Assembly (NCBI GenBank): GCA_938005465.1
Contig: CALLNU010000021.1
Span: 93,510 to 157,509, forward strand
Length of the DNA: 64,000 nucleotides
Source of the DNA: an uncultured Collinsella sp.
Lineage (GTDB): Bacteria > Actinomycetota > Coriobacteriia > Coriobacteriales > Coriobacteriaceae
Reading direction: 5' to 3'
The translations under genes and the position numbers were made by a program. Positions 1 through 5,884 of this stretch are shown piece by piece. The notes below the pieces were generated by a model. That model ran no database searches. It was not told where the DNA came from and worked only from the letters and a program-made list of their open reading frames with translations. Position 1 is the first letter of the stretch. The number at the start of each line of letters is the position of its first letter.

Positions 1-10
1 GGTCGCGAGG

Positions 11-238
11 GTGGACGATATGCACCTGATCCGCCCGGATACGTTCGGCGCCCTGATGAACGATATCGAAGCTGCTTTGGCCTGCCCTTCCAGCGAAGAA
101 CCGACGCACGCCTACAACGTTGTCTCCGGGATGTGCGATGCCTGCGCCGACAGGTGCGGCGGCACGTTGTGCCAGTCGATGGCGCTCCACAACATCTGCA
201 ACCGCATTCACTCCCTGCTCGCGTGTGATGGCGAATGA
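11..238 (+). CDS. small Cys-rich phage protein, unknown function
   Basis: A 75-residue product from a GTG start; an in-frame ATG lies at position 20. The frame is open to the window edge, so the true start could be further upstream. The C-terminal half holds five to six cysteines in a CDACADRC-type arrangement, which may bind zinc. Its stop overlaps the start of the next gene (ATGA), so it belongs to the translationally coupled run of small phage genes at 1-1879. I do not recognise a family. Confidence 0.5.
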   Translation: MDDMHLIRPDTFGALMNDIEAALACPSSEEPTHAYNVVSGMCDACADRCGGTLCQSMALHNICNRIHSLLACDGE

Positions 239-498
239 GCTGCTATTTCTGCGGCGGGTCCCACATCGCCTCCATCCACTCTGCCCCCGACCGTGGTGGC
301 TGCAACTGGTCCGTGGGCTCCATGACGCTGATGCGCCGATACGACGGCGAGCCGATCGTCAGGGTCGAGCTGGATACCAGCGTGATGCTAGACGTCTCGG
401 TCAACGGCTCGTGCGGCGACTGTGTCAGCGCCGACGTGACGGCGGACGCCTACATCGAGGACATCAAGTACTGCCCGTTCTGCGGAGAGGAGCTTTAA
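235..498 (+). CDS. small zinc-ribbon-like phage protein
   Basis: An 87-residue protein starting at an ATG that overlaps the previous stop by four bases. It begins with a CYFCGG knuckle and ends with a CPFCGEEL knuckle. Paired Cys-X2-Cys knuckles at the two ends are the pattern of a zinc-ribbon fold (the motif is seen; zinc binding is inferred). Small 'restriction alleviation/Lar-like' zinc proteins in phages have a similar layout, but I cannot assign this one. It is coupled to neighbours on both sides. Confidence 0.6.
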   Translation: MSCYFCGGSHIASIHSAPDRGGCNWSVGSMTLMRRYDGEPIVRVELDTSVMLDVSVNGSCGDCVSADVTADAYIEDIKYCPFCGEEL

Positions 499-729
499 GT
501 GAACGAGAGCTATAAGGATTTGAAGGCATATCTGCTCAACGAGATCGCCGAGGACGCTCAAGACATGCTGAATGCGATCGGGGACAAGGATGTGGACGAG
601 ATCGATGACGAGGAAGTCCTCTGCTTCTGCCACAGCATCGCAACCACGATGACTACGCTGGAGACCGTCGCCATGGTCGGCAGGCTCGTGCCCTGGTTTC
701 TGGAAAGTAATGGGTGTGAGGACAAATGA
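499..729 (+). CDS. small acidic phage protein, unknown function
   Basis: A 76-residue acidic protein from a GTG immediately after the preceding stop. The region around residues 10-40 is rich in Asp and Glu and looks helical. No motif is recognised. Its stop overlaps the ATG of the nuclease-like gene at 726 by four bases, indicating translational coupling. Confidence 0.5.
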   Translation: MNESYKDLKAYLLNEIAEDAQDMLNAIGDKDVDEIDDEEVLCFCHSIATTMTTLETVAMVGRLVPWFLESNGCEDK

Positions 730-1226
730 ACCGCAAGGACGTGACCGCCGATCTGTCCGAGAAGGTGGCCAAGAAGCTCCGCAGGCAGTTCGCCATCGTC
801 GCGCAGGAGGTCTGGGTCGATCCCGACCATAGGGTCGACTTCGTGGCGTTCTCTCCGGGCAGTGGAGGGCGGAATGCGGCGCTCGAGCACGGGAAATTCG
901 TATTCGTCGAGGTCAAGTCGTGCATGGCGGACTTCAAGAGTGGCCACGGCCTCACGTTCCTTGGCGACGAGAACTGGCTCGTGTGTCCCCGGGACCTCGC
1001 ACACGAGCTGTACGATGAGCGTCTCCTGCCGTTTGGCGTGCAGGTCTACTGCCCCGACAACGGCGGCGCCCTGCGGCTTACGTACGACCTTCGGATGCAA
1101 GCCGCGAAGAGCCTGAGGGAAGATTCGACACTCTGCCTGCTCTGGGCGATGCTGATGGACTCGTACTCGAGGTGGCGAACGACGTGGGATGTGTTCAACG
1201 AGACAGGAGAGAGTTATGACCTTTAA
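726..1226 (+). CDS. MmcB-like PD-(D/E)XK family protein
   Basis: A 166-residue protein. The middle carries a D-F-V-A-F strand, then FVFVEVKSCMADF, then a glycine-rich stretch and WLVCP. An acidic residue followed by E-V-K-S on the next strand is the core of the PD-(D/E)XK nuclease fold, as found in MmcB-like DNA repair proteins (family knowledge). This suggests a DNA-cleaving or DNA-binding role during phage replication or packaging. It could be catalytically weak, because the first acidic residue is not unambiguous. The stop overlaps the next start. Confidence 0.6.
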   Translation: MNRKDVTADLSEKVAKKLRRQFAIVAQEVWVDPDHRVDFVAFSPGSGGRNAALEHGKFVFVEVKSCMADFKSGHGLTFLGDENWLVCPRDLAHELYDERLLPFGVQVYCPDNGGALRLTYDLRMQAAKSLREDSTLCLLWAMLMDSYSRWRTTWDVFNETGESYDL

Positions 1227-1533
1227 CGATGTCGAGTTCAAGGCGTGCCCCCGGTGCGGGGTCGAGCCCAAGATGGAGGACGTGCGCGAGCGTTCCCTGA
1301 CCAAGCCCAACGTGATGAGCGTGAAATGCCCCGCCTGCGGGATGTCGAACAGCATCGCGTGGGGAAGCATGGACCTGCCGCCGTTCCGCCAGGCGGTGGC
1401 CATGCTCGCGCACGGTCGGGCAGACGCGCCGCGGGTGACGGCGTCGCAGATCGGGGAGACGGAGCGGAGGGCGCGGGCGCTAGAGCGCGACCGGGCCCGC
1501 GCGCTCAAGAGGTCGAGGAGGGCTAGGCAATGA
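1216..1533 (+). CDS. zinc-ribbon protein with Arg-rich tail
   Basis: A 105-residue protein. The start at 1216 (ATG, preceded by GGAGAG) overlaps the end of the preceding gene. Residues 8-45 hold two knuckles, CPRCG and CPACG, spaced as in zinc ribbons of the phage Lar/restriction-alleviation type. The last 35 residues are strongly basic and rich in Arg and Ala, probably a nucleic-acid-binding tail (inference). It sits in the coupled run of small early/middle phage genes. Confidence 0.6.
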   Translation: MTFNDVEFKACPRCGVEPKMEDVRERSLTKPNVMSVKCPACGMSNSIAWGSMDLPPFRQAVAMLAHGRADAPRVTASQIGETERRARALERDRARALKRSRRARQ

Positions 1534-1634
1534 GGTTGTTTGAGAAGCTGCGGCGGATTCTCGTCGAGAACCGCCGCGTGCGCAAGAGCATCGAGGCGCG
1601 TCGCGCCTGCAGGTGCAGGAGGTCGATGAGATGA
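1530..1634 (+). CDS. very small basic ORF, possible phage peptide
   Basis: A 34-codon ORF whose ATG overlaps the preceding stop (ATGA) and whose own stop overlaps the next start (ATGA). The product is very basic (Arg/Lys-rich). Coding status rests mainly on this double coupling and on the otherwise unused 100 bases. It may only serve to carry ribosomes to the next gene. Confidence 0.35.
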   Translation: MRLFEKLRRILVENRRVRKSIEARRACRCRRSMR

Positions 1635-1879
1635 CCGTGATGTGGGACGTGCAGGAGAGGAACTGCGCGGTCTGCGGGAGGATCTTCATCCCGCAGGCGC
1701 CGAAGGCCAAGTACTGCTCGGAGGACTGCCGGCGAAAGCACGAGCAGGACCGCGCGAAGGAGGCTAGGCGCAGGGGCGCCAGGCCGAAGAGCGACAAGGT
1801 CGACCGTTACCTGGCGCCCACGGGCCCGGCGCACGATGAGATCATGGCCATGCGCCGCGAGGTCGCGATGAGATATTGA
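1631..1879 (+). CDS. treble-clef zinc-finger phage protein
   Basis: An 82-residue protein from the ATG at 1631, preceded at eight bases by AGGAGG. Residues about 12-33 read CAVCGRIF then AKYCSEDCRRKH. This is the Cys-X2-Cys...Cys-X3-Cys pattern of small treble-clef zinc fingers that occur in phage late-regulation regions. The rest is basic. It is the third zinc-knuckle protein in under 2 kb and the last gene before a terminator hairpin. Confidence 0.6.
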   Translation: MTVMWDVQERNCAVCGRIFIPQAPKAKYCSEDCRRKHEQDRAKEARRRGARPKSDKVDRYLAPTGPAHDEIMAMRREVAMRY

Positions 1880-1903
1880 GTTTCCGCAGGTAGATATATA
1901 ATT

Positions 1904-1935
1904 AAGGCCGCTGGCGTTGGAGCGCCGGCGGCCTT
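1904..1935 (+). terminator. rho-independent-type hairpin
   Basis: GGCCGC-T-GGCG pairs with CGCC-G-GCGGCC around a short loop, flanked by AA and TT, giving a stem of about 12 bp. The T-tract is short (TTT). It ends the small-gene cluster just before the late regulator. Confidence 0.6.
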
Positions 1936-1998
1936 TGGCAAAGACGCCTCCCGGCATCCTCTATATGGCGTAGAGCATGGTACCACGCGGGAGGTCAC

Positions 1999-2451
1999 AT
2001 GGACGCAAGGGAATATCTGGAGACTGTACGGGCCGCCCAGCGCGGCATCGACCGCCGCCTGGCGGTCATCGAGTCGATGCAGGCGCGCGAGCAGGTCCGC
2101 GCCCAGCGCTACGACGCCGTGGGCAAGGGCGCGCACGGGACGGACTTCATGCGCTCGACGGATGACAGGATCGACTATGAGCGCCGCAGCGGCGCGGAGC
2201 TGTCGGAGCTGCGGCGCGAGGTGGAGCGCGGGCGCGAGCTCTGCGCGGGCGTGCGCTCGGCCAACCCCGGCAAGCGCTGGGGAGACGTGCTGGAGCTGCG
2301 CTACTGCGAGGACCGCACGCTGCAGGAGATCGCGGGGACGCTGGGCGTATCGGTGAGGTCGGTGAACTCCGACCTGTGTGCCGCCCTGGACTGGACGGAT
2401 ATGGTCGGTCTGGCGGCCGCCCGATCGGGTCTTGGCCGCGCTGCAGTCTGA
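1999..2451 (+). CDS. phage late-transcription regulator, sigma-70 region 4-like
   Basis: A 150-residue protein preceded by GGGAGG. The N-terminal 75 residues look helical and charged. Residues about 95-135 (LELRYCEDRTLQEIAGTLGVSVRSV) form a helix-turn-helix of the sigma-70 region 4/DUF1492 type. Such proteins (ArpU/RinA-like) activate late phage operons (family knowledge). Its position, directly upstream of the terminase and structural genes, fits a switch that turns on the genes to its right. The adjacent iteron array at 2521-2600 is a natural candidate binding site, but no data link them. Confidence 0.65.
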   Translation: MDAREYLETVRAAQRGIDRRLAVIESMQAREQVRAQRYDAVGKGAHGTDFMRSTDDRIDYERRSGAELSELRREVERGRELCAGVRSANPGKRWGDVLELRYCEDRTLQEIAGTLGVSVRSVNSDLCAALDWTDMVGLAAARSGLGRAAV

Positions 2452-2473
2452 GCCGCATATATCTCTATCGTTG

Positions 2474-2496
2474 CCCGTCGGCCCCGCGCCGGCGGG
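2474..2496 (+). terminator. hairpin after late regulator
   Basis: CCCGTCGG pairs with CCGGCGGG (one wobble) and is followed by TTTCTCTTT. It probably terminates the regulator transcript. Confidence 0.6.
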
Positions 2497-2520
2497 TTTC
2501 TCTTTGCCTACGGACTGCGC

Positions 2521-2600
2521 GCGATTGCACGCGGTTGCACGCGGTTGCACACAATTGCCTACAGTTGCACGCGATTGCACACAATTGCACACCGTTGCAC
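2521..2600. repeat. eight tandem 10-bp iterons, consensus RCRRTTGCAC
   Basis: Eight back-to-back 10-bp units: GCGATTGCAC, GCGGTTGCAC twice, ACAATTGCCT, ACAGTTGCAC, GCGATTGCAC, ACAATTGCAC, ACCGTTGCAC. Seven end in TTGCAC. The fourth ends in TTGCCT. The period is close to one helical turn, so the sites lie on one DNA face, as expected for cooperative protein binding. The array lies in a gene-poor stretch (2452-2752) between the late regulator and the HNH/packaging genes. A role as operator, replication or packaging site is inference. Confidence 0.85.
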
Positions 2601-2688
2601 GTTGCGATTGGGATATAACTAGGGTGTCGATTCGCAGCGCCGCCCGCGCGGGTGTGCGGGTCGGATGTGCGTGGAAGCACAGATGAGT

Positions 2689-2725
2689 GGCCGGGGTTCC
2701 CTTCAGCAGTTCAGGGACTCCGGCC
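2689..2725 (+). terminator. strong hairpin upstream of small phage gene
   Basis: GGCCGGGGTTCCCT pairs with AGGGACTCCGGCC across a 10-base loop. There is no long T-tract (TTACTATT follows), so it may be a terminator or a structured leader element. It closes the roughly 300-bp stretch that holds the iterons and otherwise shows no gene. Confidence 0.45.
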
Positions 2726-2752
2726 TTACTATTGCGTTTAATTCAATAGGGG

Positions 2753-2962
2753 ATGATGCCCGTGGTCAGCCGAGAGTACATCGCGCGATCCGCCCGCCGC
2801 CACGACACGGTCATGGCGTGGGCGTTCCGCCGCGGCCTGGGGGTCACGGCGGCGCCCCGCCGCCGACCGGGGGGTGCCGGGGGCGTGCGCCTGGAGGCGT
2901 TGCGCTACGGGGGCATCGAGGCGTGCATGTCCAACCGAGGGCGCTCCCCGGTGGAGTGGTAG
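2753..2962 (+). CDS. small basic phage protein, unknown function
   Basis: A 69-residue Arg/Gly-rich protein that may also start at the ATG at 2756. A short AGGGG lies upstream. No family is recognised. It sits directly before the HNH endonuclease, three bases apart. Low-complexity Arg/Gly content makes the coding call only moderate. Confidence 0.4.
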   Translation: MMPVVSREYIARSARRHDTVMAWAFRRGLGVTAAPRRRPGGAGGVRLEALRYGGIEACMSNRGRSPVEW

Positions 2963-2965
2963 GGG

Positions 2966-3373
2966 ATGGGCAACCCGCGCAAGGCCAACGGCGCCCGCCG
3001 CCGCCATGTCGTGCGGTGGCTCCGCTCGCAGGGCAGGCCCTGCTGGATATGTGGGCTACCCATAGACTACGGGGTGCCGCCGGGCAACCCCGGGGCCTTC
3101 GAGTGCGATGAGCTCGTCCCGGTCAGCCGCGGCGGATCGCCCTTCGACCGCGACAACGTCGCCGCCGCGCACCGCTGCTGCAACAACTGGCGCCGCGCCC
3201 GCAGCGTCGCCGAGGTCTCGGCCGTACGCCGCGCCCTCCGCGAGCATCTCGCCGCGTGGAACTCTCCTGAGTCCTTCGTCGAGCTGTGCAAGGCGCTCAA
3301 GTCCGAACGTATTCCCTTTATTAGTCCCCCGTCCGCGCCCGAGAAACAGCCGCGGCAAACGACCTCATGGTAG
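2966..3373 (+). CDS. HNH endonuclease
   Basis: A 135-residue protein. CWICG (residues about 27-31) and a later HRCCNNWR motif frame ECDELVPVSRGG, the beta-beta-alpha metal site of HNH nucleases, with the usual N-V-A-A-A-H-R-x-C-N helix. In head-tail phages an HNH protein next to the terminase works with TerL in DNA packaging and cos cleavage (family knowledge). The first His of the motif appears as Asp-Glu-Leu, a variant seen in some HNH proteins. Spacing to the terminase is larger than usual because of the inserted genes at 3522-5389. Confidence 0.8.
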   Translation: MGNPRKANGARRRHVVRWLRSQGRPCWICGLPIDYGVPPGNPGAFECDELVPVSRGGSPFDRDNVAAAHRCCNNWRRARSVAEVSAVRRALREHLAAWNSPESFVELCKALKSERIPFISPPSAPEKQPRQTTSW

Positions 3374-3392
3374 GGGATGCGCCCCGGCGCTC

Positions 3393-3411
3393 GACCCCAC
3401 GGGGGTCTTTT
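3393..3411 (+). terminator. terminator after HNH gene
   Basis: GACCCC pairs with GGGGTC over a three-base loop, followed by TTTT. A second 8-bp hairpin (GATGGTGG/CCACCATC, 3416-3435) follows at once. Confidence 0.6.
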
Positions 3412-3521
3412 GACGGATGGTGGCAGGCCACCATCCCGCGTCAGGGCCGCAATACCCCCGAATGCGCTTTTTACAGAAGTCAAGCCAAAACCGCAGCTAA
3501 ACCGAGAAAAACTAGGCGGGT

Positions 3522-4538
3522 GTGTACGTGAAGATACACGACATCGTCCCATATGAGCGAAATGCCCGGCACAACGCCTCCGCCGTCCCCGTGGTCGCCG
3601 ACTCCATCAAGGAGTTCGGGCTGCGCGGGACCATCGGTCTGGAGAGCCGCGAGCGCCCGGTTATTGTATGGGGGCACACGCGCGTCGAGGCGTGCAGGAG
3701 CCTGGGGTGGGACGAGATTCCCGACTCCAAGATCGAGTACTGCGACGACCTGACGGACGAGCAGATCAAGGCCTTCCGCATCGCCGACAACAAGACCGGC
3801 GAGGTGGCGACCTGGAACAAGTCGATGCTGCGCGAGGAGGTCCGCAGCCTCAAGGACTTCGACATGTCGAGGTTCGGGCTTGACTTCAAAAGCAAGCGGC
3901 TCGACTACGGCCACGAGCGCCTGAGGACGGACGATGCGTACAACCTGCGCCTCGTCAGCCGGTCCGACTGCGGCCGCGACGGCATGCCCCGCATGAAGCG
4001 GTGCATGGCCAGGCCGGCGGACATGATCGGGTTCAACTACGCCAAGAGCACGCCCGAGGCCGACAAGGCCGGCCGCTGCTGCCACTTCTTCATCGACGAC
4101 TACCAGTTCGAGCGCGTGTGGGCCCGCCCCGCGGCCTACCTCGAGTGCCTGCGCGGCTTCGACTGCGTCCTCACGCCCGACTTCTCGCTCTACCTCGACA
4201 TGCCAGACGCCATGCAGCGGTGGAACCGCTACCGCTCCCAGGCGCTCGGCCACTGGTGGCAGGAGCAGGGCCTCCGTGTAGTCCCGACCCTCTCGTGGGC
4301 GCAGCGCCGGAGCTTCCGCTTCGCGTTCGACGGCGTCCCGCGCCGCTCGACCGTCGCCGTGTCGACCGTCGGCGTGAAGGGGGACGAGGGCGCCCTGGCC
4401 GTCTGGCGCGAGGGAATGGCGGAGGCCATGAGCCGCCTGGAGCCCGCGCGCGTGCTGCTCTACGGCGGCGACATAGGTTTCGATTTCGGCGGCTGCGAGG
4501 TCGTCGAGTACAAGGGAGGCGGTTTCCGTGGGAGGTAG
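3522..4538 (+). CDS. ParB-like N-terminal domain fused to DUF4417 domain
   Basis: A 338-residue protein from a GTG start. Residues 1-120 show the ParB/sulfiredoxin-type core: a start like KIHDIVPYERNARHN, then a GLRGTIGLE-type turn, WGHTR and FRIADNKTGE. This is the arrangement used by phage ParB-like proteins near DNA methylase or terminase genes. Residues about 160-335 resemble DUF4417: LTPDFSLYLDMP, then a W-N-R-Y-R-S-Q-A-L-G helix, then PTLSWAQ and STVGVKGDE. DUF4417 has no established function (family knowledge from memory). Both domains occur in phage packaging regions. The fusion suggests a nucleotide-dependent DNA-binding role, which is inference. Confidence 0.7.
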   Translation: MYVKIHDIVPYERNARHNASAVPVVADSIKEFGLRGTIGLESRERPVIVWGHTRVEACRSLGWDEIPDSKIEYCDDLTDEQIKAFRIADNKTGEVATWNKSMLREEVRSLKDFDMSRFGLDFKSKRLDYGHERLRTDDAYNLRLVSRSDCGRDGMPRMKRCMARPADMIGFNYAKSTPEADKAGRCCHFFIDDYQFERVWARPAAYLECLRGFDCVLTPDFSLYLDMPDAMQRWNRYRSQALGHWWQEQGLRVVPTLSWAQRRSFRFAFDGVPRRSTVAVSTVGVKGDEGALAVWREGMAEAMSRLEPARVLLYGGDIGFDFGGCEVVEYKGGGFRGR

Positions 4539-4980
4539 GGGCTCAAGCTCCATGAGTGGGTCTGCGAGAAAGGCGTCGGTCTCTAGCGCCGCCGCCGGCC
4601 CCGTTGCGAAGATGAGCGACAGGCAACTCGATAGCCAGCTCAAGAGCGTCAAAGCTAACATGGAGAAAGTTTCAGACGTTATGCTGAAAACCGCAGACGG
4701 CCACACGGGCTATCTTCAGGGAACGCCGTTTGGCAATAAAGCCGACCATGAGACCTATGTCAAGGCATCCAAAGAGTACGGCTCGCTCAGAGAGCGAAGG
4801 GACGCGATCTTAGGCGAGCAAGCTAGACGCATTCATGAGAGAACGGCGGCCGAGCCTTTGAAACCCAGGACGTTTGTAAACTCCTACGGCGAGGCGACAA
4901 AGCGAAGCGTCACGACCTCTGGTTACGAACAGGCACAGAAGCGCCAACAGAAGGCCGTTTTGAGAAACATGGGGTATTAG
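4528..4980 (+). CDS. moron-like phage protein with MGGRGSSS start
   Basis: A 150-residue product from a GTG that overlaps the preceding gene by 11 bases. It begins MGGRGSSS, a Gly/Ser-rich opening that the next gene repeats as MGGRGASS. The body (SDRQLDSQLKSVKANM and on) looks helical and charged. The coding DNA is visibly less GC-rich than the phage genes on either side, suggesting separate acquisition. No family is assigned. Similar MGGRG openings occur in small phage proteins near heads and terminases (recollection, unverified). Confidence 0.55.
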   Translation: MGGRGSSSMSGSARKASVSSAAAGPVAKMSDRQLDSQLKSVKANMEKVSDVMLKTADGHTGYLQGTPFGNKADHETYVKASKEYGSLRERRDAILGEQARRIHERTAAEPLKPRTFVNSYGEATKRSVTTSGYEQAQKRQQKAVLRNMGY

Positions 4981-4981
4981 A

Positions 4982-5389
4982 TTGGGCGGTAGGGGCGCCA
5001 GCAGCGCGTGGAGCGTAGATAAGCGCGGAAACCCGAAGAACCCGTACGGCAGCCAGTACCATTCGGTGCTGACCGTCGGGAACGTTAAGTACGTTCAGAA
5101 AAACAGCAAGAGCTCCGAGACCCTCATGGAAACGATGACGCGCGGAAGGGTATACGCCGTCGTTGATCGTGGCGAGGTGAAGTCGGTCGTATACTTCGAC
5201 GACCAGAACAAGCGCAGCAAGCAGATAGACCTAGCTGACCACCACGGGATATCTCCCCATACGCATGTCGGCTACCTGCACAACGAGGGCTCCCCCAACG
5301 GCAAACCGATGCGCCTGTCGACTGACGAGCGAAAAATGGTTGACAGGGTTCTGTCTGATTGGGAACAATACAAGCAAGGTAAGACATAG
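4982..5389 (+). CDS. moron-like phage protein with MGGRGASS start
   Basis: A 135-residue product read from TTG at 4982, one base after the preceding stop. It shares the MGGRGxSS opening with the upstream protein. The C-terminal part has a beta-rich look (VYAVVDRGEVKSVVYFD) followed by HGISPHTHVGYLHNEG, which is His-rich and could be a catalytic or metal site. The arrangement of a constant N-terminal tag and different C-terminal domains recalls tagged cargo or toxin-like proteins; this is inference. Its 3' end overlaps a tRNA-like element. Confidence 0.5.
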   Translation: MGGRGASSAWSVDKRGNPKNPYGSQYHSVLTVGNVKYVQKNSKSSETLMETMTRGRVYAVVDRGEVKSVVYFDDQNKRSKQIDLADHHGISPHTHVGYLHNEGSPNGKPMRLSTDERKMVDRVLSDWEQYKQGKT

Positions 5390-5446
5390 CACAGCCTGGA
5401 GTGCCCTTGATGGAGGAGACCCCGGTTCAAATCCGGGTGCTTACCG
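5378..5446 (+). ncRNA. tRNA-like element with shortened anticodon arm
   Basis: A cloverleaf-like fold is readable. GGTAAG (5378-5383) pairs with CTTACC (5440-5445). A D-arm has stem GCAC/GTGC with loop AGCCTGGA. A canonical T-arm has stem CCCGG/CCGGG with loop TTCAAAT. The segment between D and T arms is only about 16 bases (normal about 23) and forms CCTT/GAGG, so there is no proper seven-base anticodon loop. It is followed directly by a strong terminator. It overlaps the last codons of the preceding gene. It may be a decayed phage tRNA or a tRNA mimic; no CCA is encoded. Confidence 0.55.
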
Positions 5447-5449
5447 ACG

Positions 5450-5472
5450 GCCGTCCTTCGGGGCGGCTTTTT
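5450..5472 (+). terminator. terminator with TTCG tetraloop
   Basis: GCCGTCC, loop TTCG, GGGCGGC (one G-T wobble), then TTTTT. It ends the transcript carrying the tRNA-like element and the two moron-like genes, so it insulates them from the terminase genes. Confidence 0.85.
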
Positions 5473-5493
5473 CATGCCGATTGGAGGTGGCGG

Positions 5494-5877
5494 ATGCCCC
5501 TCGAGAAGCCCGCCGCGGTCGCCGGCGACCCCGTGAAGAGCGCCAAATGGGACGAGCTCACAGCCGGCCGCTCGTTCACCCAGTCCGACGCGCCTACGCT
5601 CGCGCTGCTGTGCCAGTGGTACAAGATCGTCCAGCTCGCCCAGGACGAGCTCGACAGCTTCGGCGAGCAGACCGCCTACCAGAACGACATGGGGGACCTG
5701 AAGTCCTTCCCGCAGATAGCGACCCTGAAGACCGCCTCGGCGGAGATCAGGCAGCTCAACAAGCAACTCGGCATAACCGACGGCCACGAGGGGGCGCCAG
5801 ATGTCCGGAACGTCCAGACCAAGCTCTTCTCGATCGCCGAGCGCCACGAGGCGCGGAAGGCAAGAGCCGCGGTATAG
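5494..5877 (+). CDS. phage terminase small subunit (P27-like)
   Basis: A 127-residue protein, ATG at 5494 preceded by GGAGGTGG. It is predicted helical, with a W-D-E-L then LCQWYKIVQLAQDEL segment and a C-terminal helix ending in basic residues, as in P27-type small terminase subunits. TerS recognises the phage genome end and loads it on TerL (family knowledge). It is directly followed by the large subunit, which supports the call. Confidence 0.75.
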   Translation: MPLEKPAAVAGDPVKSAKWDELTAGRSFTQSDAPTLALLCQWYKIVQLAQDELDSFGEQTAYQNDMGDLKSFPQIATLKTASAEIRQLNKQLGITDGHEGAPDVRNVQTKLFSIAERHEARKARAAV

Positions 5878-5884
5878 GGTTGCC

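Noticed and set aside
1807..2592. Minus-strand ORF of 261 codons across the iteron array
   Set aside because: The repeat period (10) is not a multiple of three, and the ORF runs antisense through the late regulator; it is not a repeat protein.
2521..2600. Possible CRISPR array
   Set aside because: The units are 10 bp and contiguous, with no spacers; not CRISPR-like.
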